Of a DNA stretch of 64,000 bases, positions 1 through 7,659 are shown one piece after another. The DNA is from CBFFRJ01 sp051486985. Its GTDB lineage: Bacteria; Pseudomonadota; Gammaproteobacteria; Enterobacterales; Enterobacteriaceae. Where the stretch lies: the NCBI RefSeq assembly GCF_051486985.1, contig NZ_JAHVDV010000001.1:62001-126000 (forward strand). The letters run 5' to 3'. The position numbers and the translations under genes are program-made. Numbering within the stretch: position 1 is the first letter of the stretch; each line of letters opens with the position of its first letter. Below the pieces are notes generated by a model. It saw only the letters and a program-made list of their open reading frames with translations. It made no database searches and was not told the DNA's origin.

Positions 1-34
1 CTCCAGGCGGTCATTCGACCGCCTGAGTTTTATC
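1..34 (+). terminator. hairpin downstream of the gene left of fabF (probably acpP)
   Basis: Stem aggcggtc / gaccgcct (5-12 with 17-24) is followed by a T-rich tract. It sits 50 bp before fabF, where acpP ends in E. coli, so it is probably the acpP terminator or attenuator ahead of fabF. acpP itself lies outside the window. Confidence 0.6.
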
Positions 35-77
35 TTTTATCCCACGAATCCCAATTTTCCCTCCCTGGAGGACAAAC

Positions 78-1319
78 GTGTCTAAGCGTCGTGTAGTTGT
101 GACCGGACTGGGCATGTTGTCTCCTGTCGGCAATACCGTAGAGTCTACATGGACCTCTCTGCTTGCCGGTCAGAGTGGCATCAGCCTGATCGACCATTTC
201 GATACTAGCGCCTACGCAACGAAATTTGCTGGCTTAGTAAAGGATTTTAACTGTGATGACATCATCTCGCGTAAAGAACAGCGCAAGATGGATGACTTCA
301 TTCAATATGGAATTGTCGCTGGCGCCCAGGCCATGATTGATTCTGGTCTGGAAGTGACGGAAGAAAACGCAACCCGCATCGGCGCCGCTATTGGTTCCGG
401 TATTGGCGGTTTGGGTTTAATCGAAGAAAACCACACCTCCCTGGTGAACGGTGGTCCGCGCAAAATTAGCCCGTTCTTCGTACCGTCGACAATTGTTAAT
501 ATGGTGGCCGGTCACCTGACCATCATGTTTGGCCTGCAGGGGCCGAGTATTTCAATCGCAACGGCGTGCACCTCTGGTGTGCACAACATTGGCCATGCTG
601 CGCGTATTATCGCGTATGGCGATGCAGATGCGATGCTTGCCGGTGGTGCAGAAAAAGCCAGTACACCTCTTGGTGTGGGTGGTTTTGGTGCCGCGCGTGC
701 GCTCTCTACCCGCAATGATAACCCGCAGGCTGCAAGCCGCCCCTGGGACAAAGACCGTGATGGCTTCGTTCTCGGCGATGGCGCGGGCATCATCATGCTG
801 GAAGAGTATGAGCATGCGAAAAAACGTGGTGCCAAAATTTATGCTGAAATTATCGGCTTTGGCATGAGCAGCGATGCTTACCACATGACCTCTCCGCCAG
901 AAAATGGTGCGGGTGCCGCGGCTGCAATGGCGAATGCACTGCGCGATGCGGGTCTTGAGGCGAGCCAGATTGGCTACATTAACGCCCACGGCACCTCTAC
1001 GCCAGCTGGCGATAAGGCTGAAACGCAGGCCGTTAAGTCAATCTTTGGTGACGCTGCAAGCCGTGTGCTGGTGAGCTCTACCAAATCCATGACCGGTCAC
1101 CTTCTGGGTGCGGCAGGTGCAGTAGAGTCTATTTTCTCTATCCTGGCACTGCGCGATCAGGCTGTTCCACCTACCATCAACCTGGATAACCCGGATGAAG
1201 GTTGTGATCTGGACTTCGTACCACACGAAGCCCGTCAGGTCAGTGGTCTGGAGTACACGCTGTGTAACTCCTTCGGCTTCGGTGGCACTAACGGCTCTCT
1301 GATCTTTAAAAAGGTCTGA
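78..1319 (+). CDS. fabF: beta-ketoacyl-ACP synthase II (KAS II)
   Basis: Condensing enzyme of type II fatty-acid synthesis. It elongates acyl-ACP with malonyl-ACP and in enterobacteria is the temperature-sensitive step from palmitoleoyl to cis-vaccenoyl chains; cytosolic. The 413-aa thiolase-fold protein has the nucleophile Cys164 in TACTSGVHNIG and the two catalytic His motifs NAHGTSTPAGD and SMTGHLLGAAG, plus the C-terminal GFGGTN loop. The start is GTG at 78 behind a strong Shine-Dalgarno (cctggagga), as in E. coli. It follows a hairpin at 1-34 and ends at its own terminator, so it is probably expressed both from acpP read-through and alone. Confidence 0.97.
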   Translation: MSKRRVVVTGLGMLSPVGNTVESTWTSLLAGQSGISLIDHFDTSAYATKFAGLVKDFNCDDIISRKEQRKMDDFIQYGIVAGAQAMIDSGLEVTEENATRIGAAIGSGIGGLGLIEENHTSLVNGGPRKISPFFVPSTIVNMVAGHLTIMFGLQGPSISIATACTSGVHNIGHAARIIAYGDADAMLAGGAEKASTPLGVGGFGAARALSTRNDNPQAASRPWDKDRDGFVLGDGAGIIMLEEYEHAKKRGAKIYAEIIGFGMSSDAYHMTSPPENGAGAAAAMANALRDAGLEASQIGYINAHGTSTPAGDKAETQAVKSIFGDAASRVLVSSTKSMTGHLLGAAGAVESIFSILALRDQAVPPTINLDNPDEGCDLDFVPHEARQVSGLEYTLCNSFGFGGTNGSLIFKKV

Positions 1320-1344
1320 GTAACGCTTTACCCGGTTAAGCACT

Positions 1345-1370
1345 AAAGGCCCGCATGTCGGGCCTTTTTT
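1345..1370 (+). terminator. fabF terminator
   Basis: Perfect stem aaaggcccg / cgggccttt with a 5-nt loop and a run of T, 25 bp after the fabF stop: a standard Rho-independent terminator. Confidence 0.9.
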
Positions 1371-1440
1371 ATTCGGTTTACTCCGCTTGTCCTCAGTATG
1401 CTCTCCTGCGAAACTACCCGACCGTCCATAAGGAGCCACT

Positions 1441-2256
1441 ATGTTTTTAATTAATGGCCTGGAACAAGATGTTCTCTCTGCCCGGGACAGGGCTGTCCAG
1501 TTTGGTGATGGCTGTTTTACCACCGCGCGCGTTGAAAAAGGATGTATTCATTTACTGAATGAACATCTGGCGCGGTTGCAGCAAGCCTGTGATGCATTAT
1601 TCATCACATTTACGGACTGGGACGTGCTCGAACAGGAGATGCGGCATCTTGCCACGCGGCAAGGCGTCGGTGTCTTGAAGGTCATTCTCAGCCGGGGAAG
1701 CGGCGGACGTGGTTACTCGGCCAGAACATGCCTTTCGCCATCACGCATACTCAGTGTTTCACCCGCGCCAGCGCAGTACGCGCGCTGGCGCGAAGAGGGC
1801 ATTACGCTGTCATTAAGCCCGGTACGGCTGGGGCGAAACCCTCTGCTGGCAGGAGTCAAGCATCTGAACCGGCTCGAACAGGTGTTGATTCGTCGCTATC
1901 TTGAGCAAACTGACCGTGACGAGGCGCTGGTTCTTGACAGTGACGGGTGGGTTACGGAATGCTGTGCCGCTAATATTTTTTGGCGCAAAGGCTGCGAGAT
2001 TTTTACGCCCCGCGTTGACCAGGCCGGTGTGAATGGCATTATGCGCCAGCATTGTTTACAACAACTTGCCTCTTCCGGTTATGGCGTTAATGAAGTGAAT
2101 ATGCGAGCCGATGCGCTTAAATCCGCTGATGAAGTAATGGTGTGTAACGCCTTAATGCCGATCGTCCCGGTTCGCCAGTGGGATGAAAAGGTCTGGACCT
2201 CCCGCGAGATGTACAATTTTTTAGCCCCTCTTTGTGAGCATCCGATATCGTCATGA
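1441..2256 (+). CDS. pabC: aminodeoxychorismate lyase
   Basis: PLP enzyme that splits 4-amino-4-deoxychorismate into p-aminobenzoate and pyruvate for folate synthesis. The 271-aa protein has the fold-type IV (branched-chain aminotransferase-like) layout, with the probable PLP lysine K140 in GVKHLNRLEQ and a C-terminal EVMVCNAL segment near the cofactor phosphate. The start ATG has a clear aaggag site. The stop overlaps the mltG start (ATGA), and the next genes also overlap, so pabC heads an operon pabC-mltG-tmk-holB-ycfH. Length is within two residues of the E. coli protein. Confidence 0.95.
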   Translation: MFLINGLEQDVLSARDRAVQFGDGCFTTARVEKGCIHLLNEHLARLQQACDALFITFTDWDVLEQEMRHLATRQGVGVLKVILSRGSGGRGYSARTCLSPSRILSVSPAPAQYARWREEGITLSLSPVRLGRNPLLAGVKHLNRLEQVLIRRYLEQTDRDEALVLDSDGWVTECCAANIFWRKGCEIFTPRVDQAGVNGIMRQHCLQQLASSGYGVNEVNMRADALKSADEVMVCNALMPIVPVRQWDEKVWTSREMYNFLAPLCEHPISS

Positions 2257-3275
2257 AAAAAATGCTGCGTTTTGTATTACTCCTGCTGGTGGTGATGGGC
2301 ATTGCCGCTGGTGCTGGATTGTGGAAAGTTCGCCAGCTGGCGGACAGCCGCTTATTAATCAAAGAAGAGACCATTTTTGCTCTGGAAGCAGGCACGGGAC
2401 GTACGGCTTTAGGCACTCAGCTCTACAACGATAAAATCATCAACCGACCGCGCGTCTTTCAGTGGTTACTCCGGGTCGAGCCCGATCTTTCTCATTTCAA
2501 GGCCGGGACCTATCGGCTTACGCCGGATATGACGGTCCGCCAGATGCTTCAGTTACTGGAGAGTGGCAAAGAGGCGCAATTCCCGCTGCGGTTCGTTGAA
2601 GGCATGCGCGTCAGCGATTATCTGCAACAGCTGCGCACCGCGCCCTGGATCAAACATACGCTTAAAAATGATGACTATGCGACCGTCGCAGCCACGCTTG
2701 ATTTTGAACGCGCCGACTGGGTTGAAGGATGGTTCTGGCCCGATACCTGGATGTACACCGCGAATACTACCGACGTGGCGCTGCTGAAGCGTGCTCATCA
2801 GAAAATGGTCAGTGCCGTCGACCAGGCCTGGGAGGGGCGTATCGACGGATTGCCTTATAAAGACAAGAACGAAATGGTCACGATGGCCTCCATTATCGAA
2901 AAAGAGACTGCTGTCGCCAGCGAGCGCGATCAGGTTGCCTCCGTATTTATCAATCGTCTGCGAATCGGGATGCGCCTGCAAACCGATCCTACCGTGATTT
3001 ACGGTATGGGTGCGCGTTATAATGGGAAGTTAACACGCGCGGATCTCGAAACCCCGACGGCTTACAACACTTACGTGATTAACGGGTTACCGCCAGGACC
3101 CATTGCCACTCCCGGCGAAGCCTCGCTCCGAGCCGCAGCGCATCCTGCGAAAACCCCTTATCTCTACTTTGTGGCGGATGGTAAAGGAGGGCACACCTTT
3201 AATACCAATCTCAACAGCCATAACAAATCAGTGCAGGAGTACCTGAAAGTACTTAAGGAAAAAAATGGACAGTAA
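2253..3275 (+). CDS. mltG: endolytic murein transglycosylase MltG
   Basis: Inner-membrane lytic transglycosylase that cuts nascent glycan strands and is thought to set their length. The 340-aa protein has one N-terminal membrane anchor (about residues 5-24), a LysM-like region and the YceG catalytic domain. The motif MASIIEKET carries E218, which matches the catalytic Glu of the E. coli enzyme, followed by INRLRIGMRLQTDPTVIYG. It overlaps pabC by 4 nt and tmk by 11 nt, implying coupled translation in a folate / cell-wall / dTMP / replication operon. Former name yceG. Confidence 0.95.
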   Translation: MKKMLRFVLLLLVVMGIAAGAGLWKVRQLADSRLLIKEETIFALEAGTGRTALGTQLYNDKIINRPRVFQWLLRVEPDLSHFKAGTYRLTPDMTVRQMLQLLESGKEAQFPLRFVEGMRVSDYLQQLRTAPWIKHTLKNDDYATVAATLDFERADWVEGWFWPDTWMYTANTTDVALLKRAHQKMVSAVDQAWEGRIDGLPYKDKNEMVTMASIIEKETAVASERDQVASVFINRLRIGMRLQTDPTVIYGMGARYNGKLTRADLETPTAYNTYVINGLPPGPIATPGEASLRAAAHPAKTPYLYFVADGKGGHTFNTNLNSHNKSVQEYLKVLKEKNGQ

Positions 3276-3906
3276 ATATATTGTCATTGAGGGTCTGGAA
3301 GGTGCAGGTAAAACCACCGCACGCGATGTGATTGTTGAAACGCTGCGTGAACTTGGTGTCCAGGATATCGTTTTTACCCGTGAGCCGGGGGGAACGACGC
3401 TTGCCGAAAAACTTCGCAGCCTGGTACTGGATATCCGTTCCGTAGGAGATGAAATCATCATCGATAAAGCGGAAGTGCTGATGTTCTATGCGGCCCGCGT
3501 ACAGCTGGTGGAGACGGTCATTAAGCCTGCGCTCGCCCGTGGCTGCTGGGTCATTGGCGATCGTCACGATCTCTCAACCCAGGCCTATCAGGGAGGAGGC
3601 CGGGGCATCGATCAGACCCTGCTTACTACGCTTCGCGATGCAGTACTCGGCGATTTCCGCCCGGACCTGACCCTCTATCTGGATGTTACACCGGAGGTGG
3701 GGCTTAAGCGCGCCCGGGCTCGGGGCGAGCTTGACCGTATTGAACAGGAATCCCTTGATTTCTTTAACCGTACCCGTACACGTTACCGTGAACTGGCTTC
3801 TCAGGATGGACGTATCCGTACTGTCGATGCCACCCGATCACTGGAAGAGGTTATTGCTTCACTTCGCCAGACGGTGACCCAATGGGTTCAGGAGCAGGGC
3901 GCATGA
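3265..3906 (+). CDS. tmk: thymidylate kinase
   Basis: Phosphorylates dTMP to dTDP with ATP, essential for dTTP supply; cytosolic. The 213-aa P-loop kinase has GLEGAGKTT at residues 10-18, the DR(H/Y) motif in GDRHDLSTQAYQGGGR, and an arginine-rich LID RARARGELDRIEQE typical of the E. coli type, where catalytic basic residues sit in the LID rather than the P-loop. The ATG lies inside the end of mltG (11-nt overlap), and the stop overlaps the holB start. Confidence 0.97.
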   Translation: MDSKYIVIEGLEGAGKTTARDVIVETLRELGVQDIVFTREPGGTTLAEKLRSLVLDIRSVGDEIIIDKAEVLMFYAARVQLVETVIKPALARGCWVIGDRHDLSTQAYQGGGRGIDQTLLTTLRDAVLGDFRPDLTLYLDVTPEVGLKRARARGELDRIEQESLDFFNRTRTRYRELASQDGRIRTVDATRSLEEVIASLRQTVTQWVQEQGA

Positions 3907-4907
3907 AGTGGTATCCGTGGTTGCGTCCGCACTATGACCAACTGGTCGCCAGTTATCAGGCTGGACGTGGGCACCATGCGCTACTGGTTTATGCGTTACC
4001 GGGGATGGGTGAGGATGCGCTTATCTATGCGCTTTGCCGCTTCCTGCTCTGCCAGCATCCTGAAAATCAAAAAAGTTGTGGCACGTGCAAAGGCTGTCAG
4101 CTAATGCAGGCGGGAACGCATCCCGATTATTACCTGCTGGCGCCTGAGAAGGGGAAAACGTCATTAGGGATTGATGCAGTTCGTGACGTCAGCGAAAAGC
4201 TGTATGAACATTCTCGGCTTGGTGGGGCAAAAGTTGTCTGGATCCCGGATGCGGCTTCATTGACGGACGCCGCAGCCAACGCGCTGCTCAAAACCCTGGA
4301 AGAGCCGCCCGCGGGCACCTGGTTTTTCCTTGCCTGTCGTGAGCCTGCCCGATTGATGGCCACACTGCGCAGTCGTTGTCGTTTACATCACCTTTCCCCA
4401 CCTGCGGAACAGTATGCCAGCGCCTGGCTGGAGCGGGAAACGGCCGTTTCTCCAGAGCGTATTCTTACGGCACTCAGGCTTTCGGGAGGGGCGCCCGGCG
4501 CAGCAGCGGAGTTGCTACAATCTGACCTTCAGGCTTCCCGTCAGGCGCTTTGCAAGGCAGTAGAGCACTGTCTGAACAGCGGTGAATGGCTGTCGTTACT
4601 CAGCGTGTTACATCATGATCAGGTTAACGAGCGCCTACACTGGCTCGGTGCGTTACTGCTGGATGCGCTTAAGGTCCAGCAACAAGCGACGCTTCTGACC
4701 AATATGGATGCTGTCGGTCTGGTACAGCAGCTGGCGCAGCAGCTCACCTCCTCGCGTCTTCAGGCTTTCCTCACTGCGCTTGTCGCGTGCCGTGAACAGT
4801 TAGTCACGGTTGTGGGGGTTAATCGCGAATTGCTTTTAACCGATCTGCTATTACGCTTTGAACGTTATCTGCACGCGGGAGACCCGATCCCCACATCGCA
4901 TTTTTAA
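3903..4907 (+). CDS. holB: DNA polymerase III delta' subunit
   Basis: Clamp-loader subunit of the replicative polymerase. The 334-aa protein starts with MKWYPW at the ATG overlapping the tmk stop (ATGA); an in-frame start 21 nt upstream is less likely because it breaks the usual length. It has a degenerate nucleotide site (ALPGMGEDA), four zinc-ligand cysteines (C50, C59, C62, C65), and the SRC motif in LRSRCRLHHL that provides the arginine finger to gamma/tau. The C-terminal collar domain follows. Same length as E. coli HolB. Confidence 0.95.
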   Translation: MKWYPWLRPHYDQLVASYQAGRGHHALLVYALPGMGEDALIYALCRFLLCQHPENQKSCGTCKGCQLMQAGTHPDYYLLAPEKGKTSLGIDAVRDVSEKLYEHSRLGGAKVVWIPDAASLTDAAANALLKTLEEPPAGTWFFLACREPARLMATLRSRCRLHHLSPPAEQYASAWLERETAVSPERILTALRLSGGAPGAAAELLQSDLQASRQALCKAVEHCLNSGEWLSLLSVLHHDQVNERLHWLGALLLDALKVQQQATLLTNMDAVGLVQQLAQQLTSSRLQAFLTALVACREQLVTVVGVNRELLLTDLLLRFERYLHAGDPIPTSHF

Positions 4908-4918
4908 GAAGAGAAATT

Positions 4919-5713
4919 ATGTTTTTAGTTGATTCACACTGCCATCTTGACGGGCTGGACTATCAGACGCTTCACACTGACGTTACTGACGCCCTGAACA
5001 AAGCTGCGGCCCGGGATGTGAAATTTTTCCTTGCCGTTGCAACGACACTCCCTGGCTATCGGACTCTGCGTGAGTTAGTGGGCGAGCGTAACAACGTTGT
5101 TTTTTCCTGCGGTGTTCATCCGCTTAATCAGGATGAAACATATGACGTAGAAGATTTACGTAGTCTGGCCGCACAGGCGGGTGTAGTGGCGATGGGGGAG
5201 ACCGGTCTGGATTACTTCTACACGCCAGAGACCAGGGTCCGTCAGCAGCAATCTTTCCGTGACCACATCCGGATTGGGCGCGAATTAAATAAACCCGTTA
5301 TCGTGCATACGCGTGACGCACGGGCCGATACACTTGCCATATTGCGGGAAGAACAGGTCACGGAGTGCGGAGGCGTACTACACTGTTTTACTGAGGACAG
5401 AGAGACGGCGAAGGCGCTGCTGGATATGGGTTTTTACATCTCCTTTTCCGGTATTGTCACTTTTCGTAACGCAGAACAGCTTCGTGAAGCTGCGCGCTAC
5501 GTGCCACTGGACCGTATGTTGGTAGAGACGGATTCGCCTTATCTGGCACCGGTTCCGCATCGCGGTAAAGAGAATCAACCAGCATACGTAAGGGATGTAG
5601 CTGATTATATGGCGGTTTTAAAAGGCGTTTCGGTAGAACAACTGGCGCAACAAACCACTGAAAACTTCGCTACGTTGTTCCACATTGACCCCCTCCGCCT
5701 GCAATCTGCCTGA
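4919..5713 (+). CDS. ycfH: TatD-family metal-dependent hydrolase YcfH
   Basis: Putative metal-dependent deoxyribonuclease of the TatD family. The 264-aa TIM-barrel protein has the N-terminal DSHCHLD motif (H7, H9), GETGLDY, VHTRDA, HCF and the late ETDSPYLAP motif, together the expected metal ligands. It starts 11 bp after holB behind aagagaaatt and is the last gene of the pabC operon; tmk-holB-ycfH linkage is conserved in many bacteria. The true substrate in the cell is unclear. Confidence 0.93.
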   Translation: MFLVDSHCHLDGLDYQTLHTDVTDALNKAAARDVKFFLAVATTLPGYRTLRELVGERNNVVFSCGVHPLNQDETYDVEDLRSLAAQAGVVAMGETGLDYFYTPETRVRQQQSFRDHIRIGRELNKPVIVHTRDARADTLAILREEQVTECGGVLHCFTEDRETAKALLDMGFYISFSGIVTFRNAEQLREAARYVPLDRMLVETDSPYLAPVPHRGKENQPAYVRDVADYMAVLKGVSVEQLAQQTTENFATLFHIDPLRLQSA

Positions 5714-5856
5714 ATTCCCAGCTTATTTTAGTCCTCGTAATTAATAGACATTCGGAGTAAAGTTCACCGCCATTAAACGGGCGGTGACATCACCTTTTGA
5801 CACATTCCGTCATAGGTTTTGTAAATCTTTGAAAGTTTTAAGATGGACGCTAACTG

Positions 5857-5878
5857 AAACGTGATAGCCGTCAAACAA
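5857..5878 (+). promoter_or_regulatory. CRP site of the ptsG promoter
   Basis: Reads CGTGA-6N-TCAAA, close to the CRP consensus TGTGA-6N-TCACA, and is positioned upstream of the Mlc site as in E. coli ptsG, where CRP-cAMP activates. Confidence 0.7.
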
Positions 5879-5887
5879 ACCGAAGCT

Positions 5888-5916
5888 TATTTATTTTACT
5901 CTGTGTAATAAATAAA
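5888..5916 (+). promoter_or_regulatory. Mlc operator overlapping the ptsG promoter
   Basis: AT-rich imperfect palindrome with arms ttattttac / gtaataaataa around ctct, nearly identical to the E. coli ptsG P1 Mlc site as recalled. Mlc represses without glucose and is titrated by unphosphorylated PtsG. Confidence 0.65.
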
Positions 5917-5985
5917 GGGCACTTAGATGTCCTGTCCACAGCACGGTTCTCCCCCCGTGCCAATGCGCAAAAGCGTAAAAAAAAG

Positions 5986-6004
5986 CACTAATACTCAGGA
6001 GCAC
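5986..6004 (+). promoter_or_regulatory. SgrS small-RNA pairing site in the ptsG leader
   Basis: The segment cactaatactcaggagcac covers the ptsG ribosome-binding site. It is complementary to the recalled SgrS seed (gactgagtattggtg) over aatactcag with flanking pairs, so SgrS/Hfq silencing of ptsG during glucose-phosphate stress is expected. A GC hairpin (gcacgg / ccgtgc, 5941-5960) precedes it in the leader. Confidence 0.65.
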
Positions 6005-6012
6005 TCTCAATT

Positions 6013-7446
6013 ATGTTTAAGAATGCATTTGCTAACCTGCAGAAGGTCGGTAAATCGCTGATGCTGCCAGTATCCGTACTCCCGATCGCAGGTATCCTGC
6101 TGGGCGTCGGTTCTGCAAACTTCAGCTGGCTGCCAGAAGTGGTTTCTCATGTGATGGCCGAAGCGGGCGGTTCCGTTTTTGCTAACATGCCACTGATTTT
6201 CGCTATCGGTGTTGCACTGGGCTTCACCAATAACGACGGCGTATCCGGTCTTGCTGCCGTTGTAGCCTACGGCATCATGGTGAAAACCATGGCTGTGGTT
6301 GCACCGCTGGTGCTGCATTTACCTGCTGAAGAAATCGCGGCGAAACACCTGGCAGATACCGGGGTTCTCGGCGGTATCATCGCGGGTGCGATTGCAGCTT
6401 ACATGTTCAACCGTTTCTACCGAATTAAGCTGCCTGAGTATCTGGGCTTCTTCGCCGGTAAGCGCTTTGTACCGATTATTTCCGGTCTGACCGCTATCGT
6501 CTTCGGCGTTGTGCTGTCCTTTATCTGGCCTCCTATCGGCACTGCTATTCAGACCTTCTCTCAATGGGCTGCTTACCAGAACCCGGTGGTTGCATTCGGT
6601 ATTTACGGCTTTATCGAGCGTTGCCTGGTACCCTTTGGTCTGCACCATATCTGGAACGTTCCTTTCCAGATGCAGATTGGTGAATTCACCAACGCGGCAG
6701 GCCAGGTCTTCCACGGCGATATCCCACGCTATATGGCGGGTGACCCGACTGCAGGTAAACTGTCTGGCGGCTTCCTGTTCAAAATGTACGGTCTGCCGGC
6801 TGCAGCGATTGCTATCTGGCACTCTGCTAAACCAGAGAACCGTGCGAAAGTGGGCGGTATCATGATCTCCGCAGCCTTGACCTCGTTCCTGACCGGTATT
6901 ACCGAGCCGATCGAGTTCTCCTTCATGTTCGTTGCGCCGATTCTGTACGCAATCCATGCGGTGCTTGCAGGTCTTGCTTTCCCGATCTGTATCCTGCTGG
7001 GTATGCGTGACGGTACGTCCTTCTCTCATGGTCTCATCGACTTTATCGTACTGAGCGGTAACGGCAGCAAAATCTGGCTGTTCCCGATTGTTGGTCTGTG
7101 CTACGCAGCGGTTTACTACATTGTGTTCCGCGTGATGATTAAAGCACTGGATCTGAAAACACCGGGTCGTGAAGAGGCGTCAGAGGATGCCAAAACAGCT
7201 GCGACAAGCGAAATGGCACCGGCGCTGGTGGCTGCATTCGGTGGTAAAGAGAACATCACCAACCTTGATGCCTGTATCACTCGTCTGCGCGTAAGCGTTG
7301 CCGACGTGGCGAAAGTAGACCAGCCTGGCCTGAAGAAATTGGGTGCGGCAGGTGTGGTTGTTGCAGGCTCAGGTGTTCAGGCCATTTTCGGTACCAAATC
7401 CGATAACCTGAAAACCGAAATGGATGACTACATCCGTAGCCACTAA
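6013..7446 (+). CDS. ptsG: glucose-specific PTS enzyme IICB
   Basis: Imports glucose and phosphorylates it to glucose-6-phosphate; inner membrane. The 477-aa protein has an N-terminal IIC domain of about ten membrane segments containing the conserved GITEPIEF motif, an Ala/Glu-rich linker near 390-400, and a C-terminal IIB domain with the phosphorylated cysteine C421 in NLDACITRLRV. Length equals E. coli PtsG. It is monocistronic with its own terminator. The leader carries CRP, Mlc and SgrS sites, giving catabolite, substrate and post-transcriptional control. Confidence 0.98.
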   Translation: MFKNAFANLQKVGKSLMLPVSVLPIAGILLGVGSANFSWLPEVVSHVMAEAGGSVFANMPLIFAIGVALGFTNNDGVSGLAAVVAYGIMVKTMAVVAPLVLHLPAEEIAAKHLADTGVLGGIIAGAIAAYMFNRFYRIKLPEYLGFFAGKRFVPIISGLTAIVFGVVLSFIWPPIGTAIQTFSQWAAYQNPVVAFGIYGFIERCLVPFGLHHIWNVPFQMQIGEFTNAAGQVFHGDIPRYMAGDPTAGKLSGGFLFKMYGLPAAAIAIWHSAKPENRAKVGGIMISAALTSFLTGITEPIEFSFMFVAPILYAIHAVLAGLAFPICILLGMRDGTSFSHGLIDFIVLSGNGSKIWLFPIVGLCYAAVYYIVFRVMIKALDLKTPGREEASEDAKTAATSEMAPALVAAFGGKENITNLDACITRLRVSVADVAKVDQPGLKKLGAAGVVVAGSGVQAIFGTKSDNLKTEMDDYIRSH

Positions 7447-7468
7447 TCCATAAAGTCTGGGGAGACTG

Positions 7469-7493
7469 AGGCAGCCGCAAGGCTGCCTTTTTT
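7469..7493 (+). terminator. ptsG terminator
   Basis: Stem aggcagcc / ggctgcct with gcaa loop followed by six T, 22 bp after the ptsG stop. Confidence 0.9.
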
Positions 7494-7614
7494 ATTGCCC
7501 TCTTAATACACGCCGTCTCTCTGAGGAGAGGTGTTAGTCGGGATGTGTCGCTGTAAAGCCGTTATGCCACCTGGCAACGCGAACAGAGAAGAGGAGGGGA
7601 ATAGGTTATTGCAG

Positions 7615-7645
7615 ACAAAAAAAGGGAGCCAGCGGGCTCCCTTGA
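7615..7645 (-). terminator. fhuE terminator
   Basis: On the minus strand, stem aagggagcc / ggctccctt is followed by a run of seven T, 15 bp after the fhuE stop codon. Confidence 0.88.
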
Positions 7646-7659
7646 TGATTTGTTGGGCT

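Noticed and set aside
6319..7029. 236-codon ORF antisense to ptsG
   Set aside because: It lies wholly inside ptsG and is Gln/Arg/His-rich in the way typical of antisense shadows of GC-rich genes.
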